Shown one piece after another: positions 26,012 to 34,583 of a stretch of 64,000 nt of DNA (positions are counted from its first letter, which is position 1; each line of letters begins with the position of its first letter). The position numbers and the translations under genes are program-made. The stretch is from CAWDNM01 sp964521195 (GTDB lineage Bacteria; Actinomycetota; Coriobacteriia; Anaerosomatales; JAAXUF01): positions 124,001 through 188,000 of the forward strand of contig CAZFRE010000004.1 in the NCBI GenBank assembly GCA_964521195.1, read 5' to 3'. A model generated the notes under the pieces. That model did not search any database. It had not been told where the DNA came from and saw only the letters and a list, made by a program, of their open reading frames with translations.

Positions 26012-28144
26012 ATGGCGCAGGAGTCCGAGAGCGAGCTCAGAGTCCCCGCGGTGATCGAGCGCTTCGTGCGCCAACTCATCGTTGCGGACAAGGCCGTGGC
26101 GCTGTACCCGCCGTCGAGCGCGATTCCCCGCGACACGGCGCGCGATGCGGTGGCGGTGTTCGCCGAAGCGCTGCGCGAGACGCCCGAGGTCACGTTCGCG
26201 GTCACGCGCGACGGGCTCATCTACGACGGCGCGCCCGTCTTCCCCGGCCACCAGACGTTCATCGCGTTCGCTCGCGAGTTCTACAACCGGATGCTCGCCG
26301 AGGTTCGCTTCCACGCGGGGCTCGAGCCCGACGACCTGATCGCGTTCCTCACGGTGCTGAACTACCCGGCGGACGAACTCGTGGCGGCCGGCGGATTCGA
26401 AGCGCGGCTGTGGGAGCACAACGTCGGGACGATCACGGTCACCGAGGCGAAGATCTCGCTCATCGAGGCCGAGGCGCCCGGGCTCTTCGGGGGGGATTCG
26501 CTCACCCTCGAGGAGATAGACGACCTCATCGCCAACGCACGTCGCGGCGGGACCAGCGAGGTCACGACGATCGCGCGGTTCATGCACAACCCCGAGGCCG
26601 TGCGGACCTACCTCATGGATTCGCTCGTGGCCGGCGGCTCGCGCGGGTTCGAGCGGATGACCGACTCGTTCCTGAAACTCACCCAGATCGCCTCCACGCT
26701 CAGTACGGTCGAGCGAGATGAGAAGATGCGCGCGCTTGCCGAGGCGGTCCTCGAGCTCGCCGAGGAGGTTCGCGCCGAGCTCGTCGCGGAACACCTGCTT
26801 CCCGAGGCGCGCAGCTCGGCACCGGTCGCCGCCGTGGTCCGGCAGATGGACATCGACCGGCTGTGCCAGATGCTCGCCGCGGACGCGAGCGGTGACGGGT
26901 TGCGGACCGCCATGACGCGGGCGGTCCGCAATCTCAGCGCGATCTCGGGCGTCGATCCCGACGAGGTGTCGCGGGCGGCGGGGGCCGTCTTGCTCGAGGA
27001 CGGGTTCGCTCCCGAAGAGGTCGACGCGATCCTGGAAGAGGCGGCTCCGAGTCAGCTGACCGTGCGTGATGCGACCGGCAACCCGTTCTCGCGCCCCGCC
27101 GATGCGGTCATCGAGATGATCGACCAGGCGCCCGTCTCGGCGGAGATGCAGTCGCGCGACCCCGATATCCTCGCACTCAAGGACGAGGCACGGCGGGGTC
27201 TCACCGACGGCGATGTCATCAACGCGCTCGTCACGCTGGTCACGCTCGACAACAGCGAGGACGGGTTCGACATGACGATGTCGCGCCTCGAGAGCGCGAT
27301 CGGCCTGCTCATCGAGCGAGGCGAGATCGAGACGGCGGCCGAGGTGACAGCGACGCTCGGCATGGCGGCGAAGAATCCGGCGCACTCCGAGACGCAGCGC
27401 CGCCGCCTCCTGCATGCGGTGGGGCGGTTCGCCAACGCCGAGGACCTGAAAGGCATCACCGAGGCGATCCGCTTGTACCCGGACGGCTCGAGCGAGCACG
27501 AAGCGGCCGTGCGCCTCATCGACATGCTCGGTCCGGTGGTGCTCAAGCCGTTGCTCGAGCAACTCGCCGACGAGCCCGACATGGCCGCCCGCAAGAACCT
27601 TGTCGACACGATCAGCAACATCGCGCCGTCCTACATCCTCGAGCTCGGCGAGGAGGTCGCCGATCCGCGCTGGTATTTCGTGCGCAACGTCGTGAGCATC
27701 CTTGGGTCGACGAAGTCACCGAGTGCGCTCCCGTTCCTGGAGCGCACCCTGCGCTACCCGGAGGCGCGGGTCAGACGCGAGACGATTCGCGCGTTGTCGA
27801 TGCAAGGCGACCGGCTCGCGTCGCAGATGCTCGTGTACTGCCTTCAGGATGACGATGCGCAAAACGTGCAGCTTGCGGCGCGCTACATCGGGCAGAAGGC
27901 GATTCCCGGTGCGGTGCCGATGCTCGAACAGGTGGCGCGCGGCGAGGGGCGCGGCAACCGTGACAACGGACCACGCGTCGAGGCGATCGAGACGCTTGGG
28001 CGGCTCGGCGCACGCGAGGCGCTCCCCACGCTGCGCTCGCTCGCTGGGCGGCGCGCCATTCTCGGCGGGTCGAAGTCGCGCGAGCTGCGTAGCGCAGCCG
28101 TGGCGGCGATCCAGCGCGTAGAGGCTGCGGGAGGTGCGCGATGA
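26012..28144 (+). CDS. HEAT-like repeat protein, first gene of module copy 2
   Basis: 710 residues from the ATG preceded by GGGGGAG; an upstream in-frame ATG at 25982 lacks such a site. The N-terminus carries KAVALYPPSSAIPRDTARDA, the same domain as in the gene at 19894-21870. Middle and C-terminal parts are helical, with HEAT/PBS-lyase-like units from about residue 520 to 700 (FVRNVVSILGSTKSPSALPF, YPEARVRRETIRALSMQGD, RVEAIETLGRLGAREALP). No signal peptide or TM is evident. The stop overlaps the HD-GYP start by ATGA exactly as in copy 1. Confidence 0.8.
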   Translation: MAQESESELRVPAVIERFVRQLIVADKAVALYPPSSAIPRDTARDAVAVFAEALRETPEVTFAVTRDGLIYDGAPVFPGHQTFIAFAREFYNRMLAEVRFHAGLEPDDLIAFLTVLNYPADELVAAGGFEARLWEHNVGTITVTEAKISLIEAEAPGLFGGDSLTLEEIDDLIANARRGGTSEVTTIARFMHNPEAVRTYLMDSLVAGGSRGFERMTDSFLKLTQIASTLSTVERDEKMRALAEAVLELAEEVRAELVAEHLLPEARSSAPVAAVVRQMDIDRLCQMLAADASGDGLRTAMTRAVRNLSAISGVDPDEVSRAAGAVLLEDGFAPEEVDAILEEAAPSQLTVRDATGNPFSRPADAVIEMIDQAPVSAEMQSRDPDILALKDEARRGLTDGDVINALVTLVTLDNSEDGFDMTMSRLESAIGLLIERGEIETAAEVTATLGMAAKNPAHSETQRRRLLHAVGRFANAEDLKGITEAIRLYPDGSSEHEAAVRLIDMLGPVVLKPLLEQLADEPDMAARKNLVDTISNIAPSYILELGEEVADPRWYFVRNVVSILGSTKSPSALPFLERTLRYPEARVRRETIRALSMQGDRLASQMLVYCLQDDDAQNVQLAARYIGQKAIPGAVPMLEQVARGEGRGNRDNGPRVEAIETLGRLGAREALPTLRSLAGRRAILGGSKSRELRSAAVAAIQRVEAAGGAR

Positions 28145-29586
28145 GCGGCGGCTCGAGCACGCCAAACCCGGGCATCATCGGTGGCGGCTATGGCCCGAGT
28201 CCCGGGCTGGAGCCCGGCGTCTACACCATCGAGCAGATGCGTCGCGCTCGCGAACTGCTGACCAGGATCCACGCGGTGCGGCGCGCGGCACGGTTCTACC
28301 CGTTCGAGCATCCGTCGGTCGATGCCGCGATCGGGGCGCTCGACGGCGTCCTGCGCAGCTACCACGCCGAGCACGTCGACGTGCAGCTGGTCTTCCTCGA
28401 CGGGGAGGTCCTTCTCGGCGAACAGCTGCTGACCGAGGAAAGCGTCGCGTTCGACCAGCTCATCCGCGAGCTGACGGCTGCGGGCATCGGCTCGCTCGTG
28501 ATGCGCGAGGGCGCGTCGCGTGCGGAGCTCTCGCGGGCCATGCGGGTCGTGTCGTCGGACACGGCGACGATCGAGGCCGCCGGCGGTGTCGAGGCGATGG
28601 CCAAGGAGGCGCGGCTCTCGTTCATCCAGATAGGCCTGGTGGGCGTCATAGAAGCAGGCCTTGGCGAGCGCGTCGAGATGTCGGAAGACGTGCGCATGGC
28701 GTTCGGCAACGCGGTGTCGGTGATCAAGGAGATCCAGCAGGCGATGCGCGGCAACCGGCCGATCGAAGCCAAGCAGGTTGCCGGTGCGACCAAGTCGCTC
28801 GTGGACAACGTGCTCGCCAATCGCGACGCCATGCTCCAGATGACGAGCCTGAAGAACCACCACGAGTACACGTTCTACCACTCGGCGAACGTCGCGATCC
28901 TCTCGGTGGCGCTGGCTTCGACCATCTCGCGCGATGCCCGGTTCCTGTCATCGCTGGGGTCGGGGGCGCTGCTGCACGACATCGGCAAGCTCGAAGTCGG
29001 GCTCGACATCATCGAGAAGCCCGGCCGGCTTGACGAGCGGGAGTGGGAGCTCATGCGGCTGCATCCGATCTTCGGCGCGAAGATGGCCGCACAGATGCCG
29101 GGCGTCGACAGCGCGGTCCTCGTGCCGATCCTCGAGCATCACATGGCCTGGGACGGGAGCGGCTACCCGTCGCGTACCCCGCGGCGCAAACAGCACCTGG
29201 CGAGCCGCATCGTCGCGGTCGCCGACAGCTACGATGCGATGACCTCGAAGCGAAGCTACTCGTCGGCGCGCGTACAGGACCAGGCGATGAAGCTCATCGC
29301 GGACGCAGCGGGCACGTCACTCGATCCGGTGCTCGTCAAGCTGTTCATGCGCATGATGGGGGCGTACCCGCCCCGCTCGGTGGTGCTGCTTTCCGACGGC
29401 AGCGTCGCGATCGTGGTCGCGCCATCGGAAGCCGACGCGTACCGGCCGACGGTTCGGGTGCTGACCGACCCCGGGGGCAAGCTCAGGACGCCTGACGACA
29501 TCGCACTGACCGAGCGACCGGACCTCACGATCACCGGCCTCATCGATCCCCGCCGGCTCAACATCGACATAGACGACTACCTCTAG
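28141..29586 (+). CDS. HD-GYP domain protein, second gene of module copy 2
   Basis: 481 residues. The N-terminal domain has RRAARFYPFEHPSVDAAI, a variant of the LYPP segment. The HD-GYP domain (about 240-400) is complete: FYHSANVAILSVALA, LLHDIGKLEVGLDIIEKP, LHPIFGAKMA, LEHHMAWDGSGYPSR and VADSYDAMTSKRSYS. All metal ligands and the GYP motif are intact, so c-di-GMP (or cGAMP-type) phosphodiesterase activity is plausible. A C-terminal domain of about 80 residues follows, also found in copy 1 (VVLLSDGSVAIVV versus VVRLSDQSVGVVS). The UPF0182 gene follows 19 bases later. Confidence 0.92.
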   Translation: MSGGSSTPNPGIIGGGYGPSPGLEPGVYTIEQMRRARELLTRIHAVRRAARFYPFEHPSVDAAIGALDGVLRSYHAEHVDVQLVFLDGEVLLGEQLLTEESVAFDQLIRELTAAGIGSLVMREGASRAELSRAMRVVSSDTATIEAAGGVEAMAKEARLSFIQIGLVGVIEAGLGERVEMSEDVRMAFGNAVSVIKEIQQAMRGNRPIEAKQVAGATKSLVDNVLANRDAMLQMTSLKNHHEYTFYHSANVAILSVALASTISRDARFLSSLGSGALLHDIGKLEVGLDIIEKPGRLDEREWELMRLHPIFGAKMAAQMPGVDSAVLVPILEHHMAWDGSGYPSRTPRRKQHLASRIVAVADSYDAMTSKRSYSSARVQDQAMKLIADAAGTSLDPVLVKLFMRMMGAYPPRSVVLLSDGSVAIVVAPSEADAYRPTVRVLTDPGGKLRTPDDIALTERPDLTITGLIDPRRLNIDIDDYL

Positions 29587-29605
29587 CCGTCCCGAGGAGG
29601 ACCTC

Positions 29606-32350
29606 ATGCCCGCTCGCTCCGGCCGTTCGCGCGCCGTCGCCATCCTCACCGGCTTGGTGGCCGGCTTCTTCTTCATCGTGTTGCCGTTCGTGACGTGGCT
29701 GTCCGGTGTGTGGGTGGACTACGCGTGGTTCTCGGACATGGGCCAGCGCCAGGTCTTCCTCACGAGGATCGCCTCCCAGTTCGCGGTGGGGATCGTGTTC
29801 GGGCTCCTCGCGTTCGCGATCCTCTACACCAACCTGCGCGTCGCACGGCGGATGGCGCCCCGAGCGCAGCCCGTCGCGCTGCCTGAGGGCCTCCCCGAGC
29901 AGGTCGAGGTGTTCCTCATCGGCTTGCGCCAGAATCTGGGACCACTGCTGGACAAGGCGATCCTGTACGGGTCGATGGTCCTCGCGTTCTTCAACGGGGC
30001 GGGAATGTCGCAGAACTGGCAGACGTTCCGCCTCGCACTCTCGGGCGTGAGCTTCGGCTACAACGACCCCCAGTTCGGTCGGGACGTGGGGTTCTTCGTG
30101 TTCCAGCTGCCGGTGCTCAACCTGCTCTGTGACTGGCTCACCGGCATCCTCGTGCTGACGATCCTGCTGTCGCTGCTGGTTCACGTGCTCGACGGCGCCG
30201 TGCAGCCGTGGGCGAAGCTCGCGGGCTTCGCGCCGCACGTGAAGGCACACGTCTCCGTCCTCATGGCGCTCCTCGTGCTGACCTGGGGCTTCCGGTACTG
30301 GATCAGCATCTACGAGTTGAACTACTCGCCGACCGGCCAGATCATCGGCGCCGGGTACACCGACGTGCACGCCCAGATTCCCGCGTACACGGTGCTCATC
30401 TTGATCTCGATCGCGACGGCGCTGCTCCTGCTCGCCAACATCCGCTTCCAGGGCTGGCGGCTGCCGGGCATCGCGCTGGGCGTGTGGATCGGCGCCTCGA
30501 TCGTGCTGGGCGTGATATGGCCGGCGATCGTTCAGAAGTACATCGTGACTCCCAACGAGGCCGTCGCCGAGGCACCCTACATCGAGCGCAACATCGCGAT
30601 GACGCGGCAGGCATTCGGCCTCACCGACGTTGTCGGGCGTACGTTTCCGGCGTCTGAGACGCTCACCGCGGCTGACGTCGTCGCCGACCGGCAGACGCTG
30701 TCCAACGTGCGGCTGTGGAACCCCGAGATCGTCGCGCAAAGCTATGCGCAGCTGCAGTCGATCCGCACCTACTACGAGTTCTACGATGTGGATGTCGACC
30801 GCTACACGATCGATGGCGTGAGGCAGCAGGTGCTGATCTCGGCGCGCGAGATGAACAGCGCACAACTGCCGAGCACGTCGCAGTCGTGGGTGAACAGGCA
30901 CCTCGTGTACACCCATGGCTCCGGTGTCGTCATGAGCCCGGTCAACAGCTCCGACACGCGCGGCATGCCCAAGTTCATCATCGGCGACGTGCCGCCGAGG
31001 ACGACGACCGACCTCAAGATCACGCAACCGCGGATCTACTTCGGCGAGGTCACCGACGACTACGTCATCGTCGACACCGGGATCAAGGAGTTCGACTTCC
31101 CGCTCGGCGAGAAGAACGCTGAGTACGAGTACGAAGGCACCGGCGGGGTGAGAGTCGGCGGACTGATCACCAGAGTGGCGTGGGCGCTCAAGCTCGGCTC
31201 GAGCCAACTCCTGTTCTCGGGCTACGTGAAGCCCGAAAGCCGCGTGCTGATCCGGCGCACCATCATGGACCGCGTCGACGCGCTCGCTCCGTGGCTGACG
31301 TACGAGCGCGATCCCTACCCGGTGCTCGCAGACGGCCGCATCGTGTGGGTCATCGACGGCTACACGACCTCCGAGCACTACCCCTATTCCGAGGGCCTCC
31401 CGAACTCCAAGGTCAACTACCTGCGCAATCCCGTGAAGATCACCATCGACGCGTTCGACGGTACGACGCACTTCTACGCGTTCGACCCGAGCGACCCCGT
31501 GCTCCAGGCGTGGATGTCGGTCTTCCCGTCCCTCGTCGAGCCCGCCGACAGGATCCCGGCGTCCGTGCGCGAGCACCTTCGCTATCCGCAGGGACTGTTC
31601 GAGGCGCAGGCCGAGATCTACCGGACCTACCACATGACCGATCCTCGCGTCTTCTACAACAAGGAAGACCAGTGGGAGATCCCCGGCGAAAGCTCAGGGA
31701 CGCCGATGGAGCCTTTCTTCGTGCTCATGAAGCTGCCGGGCGAGCGTGACGAGCACTTCTACATCATGCAGCCGTACACGCCTCGCAAGCGCCCCAACAT
31801 GATCGGTTGGGTTGCGGCGAACTCGGACCCGCAGGACTACGGCAAGCGCACCGTCTACCAGTTCCCGAAGGAGCGCGTCGTACTCGGCCCCGAGCAGGTC
31901 GCGGCACGCATCCAGCAAGACCCGTTGATCTCGCCGCAACTGTCGCTGTGGAACCAGCGTGGCAGCAAGGCGGTCTTCGGCGACATGCTGGTGATCCCCA
32001 TCAAGGACTCGATCATCTACGTCCAGCCGCTCTACCTCCAGGCCGAGCAGGCGGCGATCCCCGAGCTGATCCGTGTACTCGTCGTCTACGCCGACAAGAT
32101 CGAGATGGAGCGCACGATCGAAGCGGCGCTGCTGAAGGTGTTCGGCGAGACGCCCACCTCCGCCGAGACGACCGGCACGCCGTCCGGGGAGGGCACATCG
32201 ACCGCCGCCGCGGCCGACGCGCGCAGGCTCTTCGTGGAGGCCATCGCGGCTCAACGCAAGGGCGACTGGTCCACCTACGGCGCCAAGCTCGAGGAGCTCG
32301 GGAAGGTGCTCGAGAAGCTCGCCAGCCAAGAGGCATCAGCCACGAAGTAG
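29606..32350 (+). CDS. UPF0182-family large membrane protein
   Basis: 914 residues, start ATG with GAGGAGG seven bases upstream. About seven TM helices occupy residues 10-315 (GLVAGFFFIVLPFVTWLSGV and WVDYAWFSDMGQRQVFLTRI are family hallmarks), followed by a large extracytosolic region with UPF0182 stretches such as NDPQFGRDVGFFVFQLP, GLPNSKVNYLRNPVKI and YVQPLYLQ. The last 90 residues hold a Thr/Ala linker and a helix. Function is unknown throughout the family, which is common in Actinobacteria and cyanobacteria. It is co-oriented with module copy 2 and ends at a strong terminator. Confidence 0.95.
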   Translation: MPARSGRSRAVAILTGLVAGFFFIVLPFVTWLSGVWVDYAWFSDMGQRQVFLTRIASQFAVGIVFGLLAFAILYTNLRVARRMAPRAQPVALPEGLPEQVEVFLIGLRQNLGPLLDKAILYGSMVLAFFNGAGMSQNWQTFRLALSGVSFGYNDPQFGRDVGFFVFQLPVLNLLCDWLTGILVLTILLSLLVHVLDGAVQPWAKLAGFAPHVKAHVSVLMALLVLTWGFRYWISIYELNYSPTGQIIGAGYTDVHAQIPAYTVLILISIATALLLLANIRFQGWRLPGIALGVWIGASIVLGVIWPAIVQKYIVTPNEAVAEAPYIERNIAMTRQAFGLTDVVGRTFPASETLTAADVVADRQTLSNVRLWNPEIVAQSYAQLQSIRTYYEFYDVDVDRYTIDGVRQQVLISAREMNSAQLPSTSQSWVNRHLVYTHGSGVVMSPVNSSDTRGMPKFIIGDVPPRTTTDLKITQPRIYFGEVTDDYVIVDTGIKEFDFPLGEKNAEYEYEGTGGVRVGGLITRVAWALKLGSSQLLFSGYVKPESRVLIRRTIMDRVDALAPWLTYERDPYPVLADGRIVWVIDGYTTSEHYPYSEGLPNSKVNYLRNPVKITIDAFDGTTHFYAFDPSDPVLQAWMSVFPSLVEPADRIPASVREHLRYPQGLFEAQAEIYRTYHMTDPRVFYNKEDQWEIPGESSGTPMEPFFVLMKLPGERDEHFYIMQPYTPRKRPNMIGWVAANSDPQDYGKRTVYQFPKERVVLGPEQVAARIQQDPLISPQLSLWNQRGSKAVFGDMLVIPIKDSIIYVQPLYLQAEQAAIPELIRVLVVYADKIEMERTIEAALLKVFGETPTSAETTGTPSGEGTSTAAAADARRLFVEAIAAQRKGDWSTYGAKLEELGKVLEKLASQEASATK

Positions 32351-32401
32351 CATCGCAAACCGCATAGATCACGGTGCGAACCGCATCGAGAAGGTGCGCC
32401 A

Positions 32402-32431
32402 CAAAGGCCCCGGCCAAGTTCGGGGCTTTTG
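32402..32431 (+). terminator. terminator of the UPF0182 gene
   Basis: An 11-bp stem (CAAAGGCCCCG with CGGGGCTTTTG, one G-U pair, 8-nt loop) with a built-in TTTT run lies about 50 bases after the stop codon. Confidence 0.85.
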
Positions 32432-32457
32432 TCGTTTCGGTAACAATCCGATATACT
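32429..32457 (+). promoter_or_regulatory. sigma-70-type promoter for the small transglycosylase-like gene
   Basis: TTGTCG (32429-32434), a 17-bp spacer and TATACT (32452-32457) give a good match to a housekeeping promoter, placed immediately after the terminator. Transcription from about 32464 would give a leader of about 360 bases. Confidence 0.7.
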
Positions 32458-32821
32458 GCGCGAGTCCTTCAAGCGTACGTGGCCCCACCGTGCTCGGCCG
32501 GATGACGATCAGAACGGCCGTTGGACCGCGCGGTGGACGCCGAACGACACGAGACTGATCGGATCGGCCAGAACCACCCGCCGCCACAGAACATGGCGAG
32601 TGCACAACGACCGAGAGACACGACCAGGTCCACCGCCAAAGTGCATAGCGCTTCTCTGGTACGAGACGACGGCGAGCGATCGCCCCTCGTGGCCGGATGC
32701 GAGGCAGCTAGCCATCACCCCCCATCTCCATCTGCTGTCTAGGGACCTTGAGCCCCCTTGTGCCTCCGTGCCGTCGTCTGCCTCCCGCACCACGACCTGC
32801 CCCCTTTGGAAGGAAGAAGAC
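32458..32821 (+). other. long untranslated leader, no recognised gene
   Basis: About 360 bases between the promoter and the TTG start hold no convincing coding sequence. I looked for ydaO (c-di-AMP) riboswitch signatures, often found before cell-wall hydrolase genes in Actinobacteria, and did not see them. Inverted segments such as CACCGTGC and GCGCGGTGG near 32487 and 32530 could pair. A structured regulatory leader is possible but unproven. Confidence 0.4.
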
Positions 32822-33217
32822 TTGTATCGCAGCACGAATCCGTCATCGCATGTAATCAAGGCCGCTCTGATTCTCATGCTCGCAGTCGCGTTCGTCGTCG
32901 GCGCAGTCTCCCCGGCGATGGCTCTGAGCAAGAAGCAGAAGCGAAACATCAAGATCATCAAGATCGAGGCCCGCAAGAAGAAGCTGAGCAAGTCGCAGAT
33001 CACCGCGCTCCTGAAGATCTGCAAGCGTGAGAGCTGGTACGTCGCGACCGCGCGCACGGGCAGCTGCAAGGGTCTGTTCCAGCTCAAGACGAGCTATCCC
33101 CGCAGCAAGTGGGCGAACCCGGCGTGGAACACGCGCAAAGCGATCCGCTACATCAAGCACCGTTACGGCACGCCCAAGAAGGCGCTGGCACACTGCTATC
33201 GCTACGGCTGGTACTGA
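32822..33217 (+). CDS. small exported lytic-transglycosylase-like protein
   Basis: 131 residues with a TTG start and GGAAGGAAG about 5 bases upstream. A signal peptide spans about 12-37 (ALILMLAVAFVVGAVSPAMA). The mature part starts with a lysine-rich helix (SKKQKRNIKIIKIEARKKKL) and ends in a compact transglycosylase-like domain: the catalytic-type Glu in CKRESWYV, then GSCKGLFQL, then AIRYIKHRYGTPKKALAHC ending in YGWY, a pattern of SLT and aggregation-promoting-factor domains. Probably a secreted peptidoglycan lyase of minimal size. A strong terminator follows. Confidence 0.78.
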   Translation: MYRSTNPSSHVIKAALILMLAVAFVVGAVSPAMALSKKQKRNIKIIKIEARKKKLSKSQITALLKICKRESWYVATARTGSCKGLFQLKTSYPRSKWANPAWNTRKAIRYIKHRYGTPKKALAHCYRYGWY

Positions 33218-33246
33218 GCCGACGGCACGCCGCACACATAGAGCCG

Positions 33247-33284
33247 ACGACGGCACCGGGAGACCGGTGCCGTCGTGCGTTTTG
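33247..33284 (+). terminator. strong rho-independent terminator
   Basis: A perfect 13-bp stem (33247-33259 with 33264-33276) capped by a GAGA tetraloop is followed by GCGTTTTG. It ends the transglycosylase-like transcript. Confidence 0.9.
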
Positions 33285-33344
33285 GGTATCTTGATACAAG
33301 CTACAAGCGCACCCGCGACCGTTCTGCACAGGGAGGGCCCATCG

Positions 33345-33818
33345 ATGACCATGGCCGACGGCAGCGATCCTTTCGCCGAGTCGCCCGGCTCCCCCGCACA
33401 GGAGCCCGTACCGTCCGTTCCGCCGACGGAGCCCGACGCGGCATCGGCACAATCGGAACCTGAGGCTGCGGCCGGGTCGAAGACGGGCGCGGCTTCCGAG
33501 CCGCTCCCCGAGCGCGAGACGCTTGCGGATGCGATCGCCGATCTGCTCCAGATGTTCGTCAACTGGCTTCGGGCGGAAGCGTCCGACATCATGCGCGACA
33601 AGGTCGTGCTGCCGGTCCAGCAGCTTGGACTGACGCTCTCCTCGGCCGCCGCCGCCGGCTGTCTTGTCGTCATCGGCCTGATCTTCATCTTCATCGCGAT
33701 CCTGCTCGTGCTCGCCGAGTGGCTCGGGTGGCCTGGCGCGTTGACGTTGGTGGGCGCGGTCATCCTCGTTGGGGCGGGCATCTTCACCTACGTCAAGATG
33801 AGGAGCATCCAGAAGTGA
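33345..33818 (+). CDS. phage-holin-family-like membrane protein
   Basis: 157 residues, start ATG with GGGAGGG upstream. An acidic, Pro/Ala/Ser-rich disordered N-terminus (about 1-55) precedes an amphipathic helix (LADAIADLLQMFVNWLRAEA) and two TM helices at about 100-150 (AGCLVVIGLIFIFIAILLVL and ALTLVGAVILVGAGIFTYV). This resembles actinobacterial phage_holin_3_6/DUF1469-type envelope proteins, which are not necessarily lytic. Its stop overlaps the next GTG start. Confidence 0.7.
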   Translation: MTMADGSDPFAESPGSPAQEPVPSVPPTEPDAASAQSEPEAAAGSKTGAASEPLPERETLADAIADLLQMFVNWLRAEASDIMRDKVVLPVQQLGLTLSSAAAAGCLVVIGLIFIFIAILLVLAEWLGWPGALTLVGAVILVGAGIFTYVKMRSIQK

Positions 33819-34087
33819 ACGAAGACCCCAAGCAGCCCCTGTACGTCGCGCCGGAGGAGCGGGTGACCCTCGACCAGCTCAAGCACCGCGTGGGGCAGAT
33901 CTCGGACCTCGCGGTGAGCGAGTCCAAGCGCGTGGCCAACGACGTCTACGAGCAGAACATCAGCAAAGCCGCGCTCGTCGCGGTCGGCGTGGTTCTCGTG
34001 GCGGCATCGCTGGCGTACTTCATGGGTACGCGAGCTGCGAAACGGGCCGCCGCGGCTCCTCCGCCCCCGCCACCGTACGGCTACTAG
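33815..34087 (+). CDS. small single-TM envelope protein
   Basis: 90 residues, GTG start overlapping the previous stop (GTGA). A soluble N-terminus with an amphipathic helix (LDQLKHRVGQISDLAVSESK) is followed by one TM helix (KAALVAVGVVLVAASLAYFM) and a short proline-rich tail ending PPPPPPYGY. This arrangement resembles DUF3618/YtxH-like partners of actinobacterial holin-family proteins. Function unknown; coupled translation suggests a complex with the upstream protein. Confidence 0.7.
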   Translation: MNEDPKQPLYVAPEERVTLDQLKHRVGQISDLAVSESKRVANDVYEQNISKAALVAVGVVLVAASLAYFMGTRAAKRAAAAPPPPPPYGY

Positions 34088-34103
34088 GAGCGTTGGATAC
34101 GCG

Positions 34104-34577
34104 ATGGCCACGCTGAGGATCGAGCGCATCGACGTGCGCCCCAGCCAGGTCGAGGCGTTCGTGCGTGTCACCGACCGCGCGTTCGCGCGCACGTCGGCCG
34201 CCGATGGGCTTCCCGAACGGGCGCTCGAACTGCTGCCTGGCCTGTCGCGGCATACCTGCGAGAACGGCTCGGCGCACGGGCATGCGGCCGAGCTCGCCGA
34301 CACAGAGACTCCTCACCTGCTCGAGCACGTCGCATGCGAGCTCATGGCGCTCTCGGGATCGCCACGCACGCTGCGCGGCGAGACCGAGTGGGACTTCGCG
34401 GTCGACGGACCGGGCGTCTACCGGGTGCGGCTCGACTACGACGACGATCTCGCGTGTCTCGGCGCGCTGCGCAACGGCGTCGACGTCGTCGAGTGGCTGC
34501 TCGACCCCAGCGGCGAGCGGCCGGATGTCGAGCGCGTGGTCGCCGAGCTGGCCGTCGTGCGCGGGCGCGAGGTGTAG
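34104..34577 (+). CDS. free-standing cyanophycin synthetase N-domain-like protein
   Basis: 157 residues. The pattern LPGLSRHTCENG, then TPHLLEHVACELMALSG, then ETEWDFAVDGPGVYRVRLDY resembles the N-terminal glutamate-binding region of cyanophycin synthetases (consensus LPGLxxHxC..., HVxEHVALELQ..., G.YxVVFEYxxE). The ATP-grasp and Mur-ligase domains that normally follow are absent, and the neighbouring gene is a small membrane protein. It may bind an acidic peptide or amino acid on its own. The assignment rests on recognisable motifs only. Confidence 0.55.
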   Translation: MATLRIERIDVRPSQVEAFVRVTDRAFARTSAADGLPERALELLPGLSRHTCENGSAHGHAAELADTETPHLLEHVACELMALSGSPRTLRGETEWDFAVDGPGVYRVRLDYDDDLACLGALRNGVDVVEWLLDPSGERPDVERVVAELAVVRGREV

Positions 34578-34583
34578 CCGCAG

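Noticed and set aside
29558..31633. 691-codon minus-strand open frame
   Set aside because: It lies fully antisense to the UPF0182 gene, whose family motifs are clear, and has shadow-type composition.
32458..32821. ydaO riboswitch before the transglycosylase-like gene
   Set aside because: The GGGTGAATC-type and CAGCTAACC-type blocks are absent on both strands.
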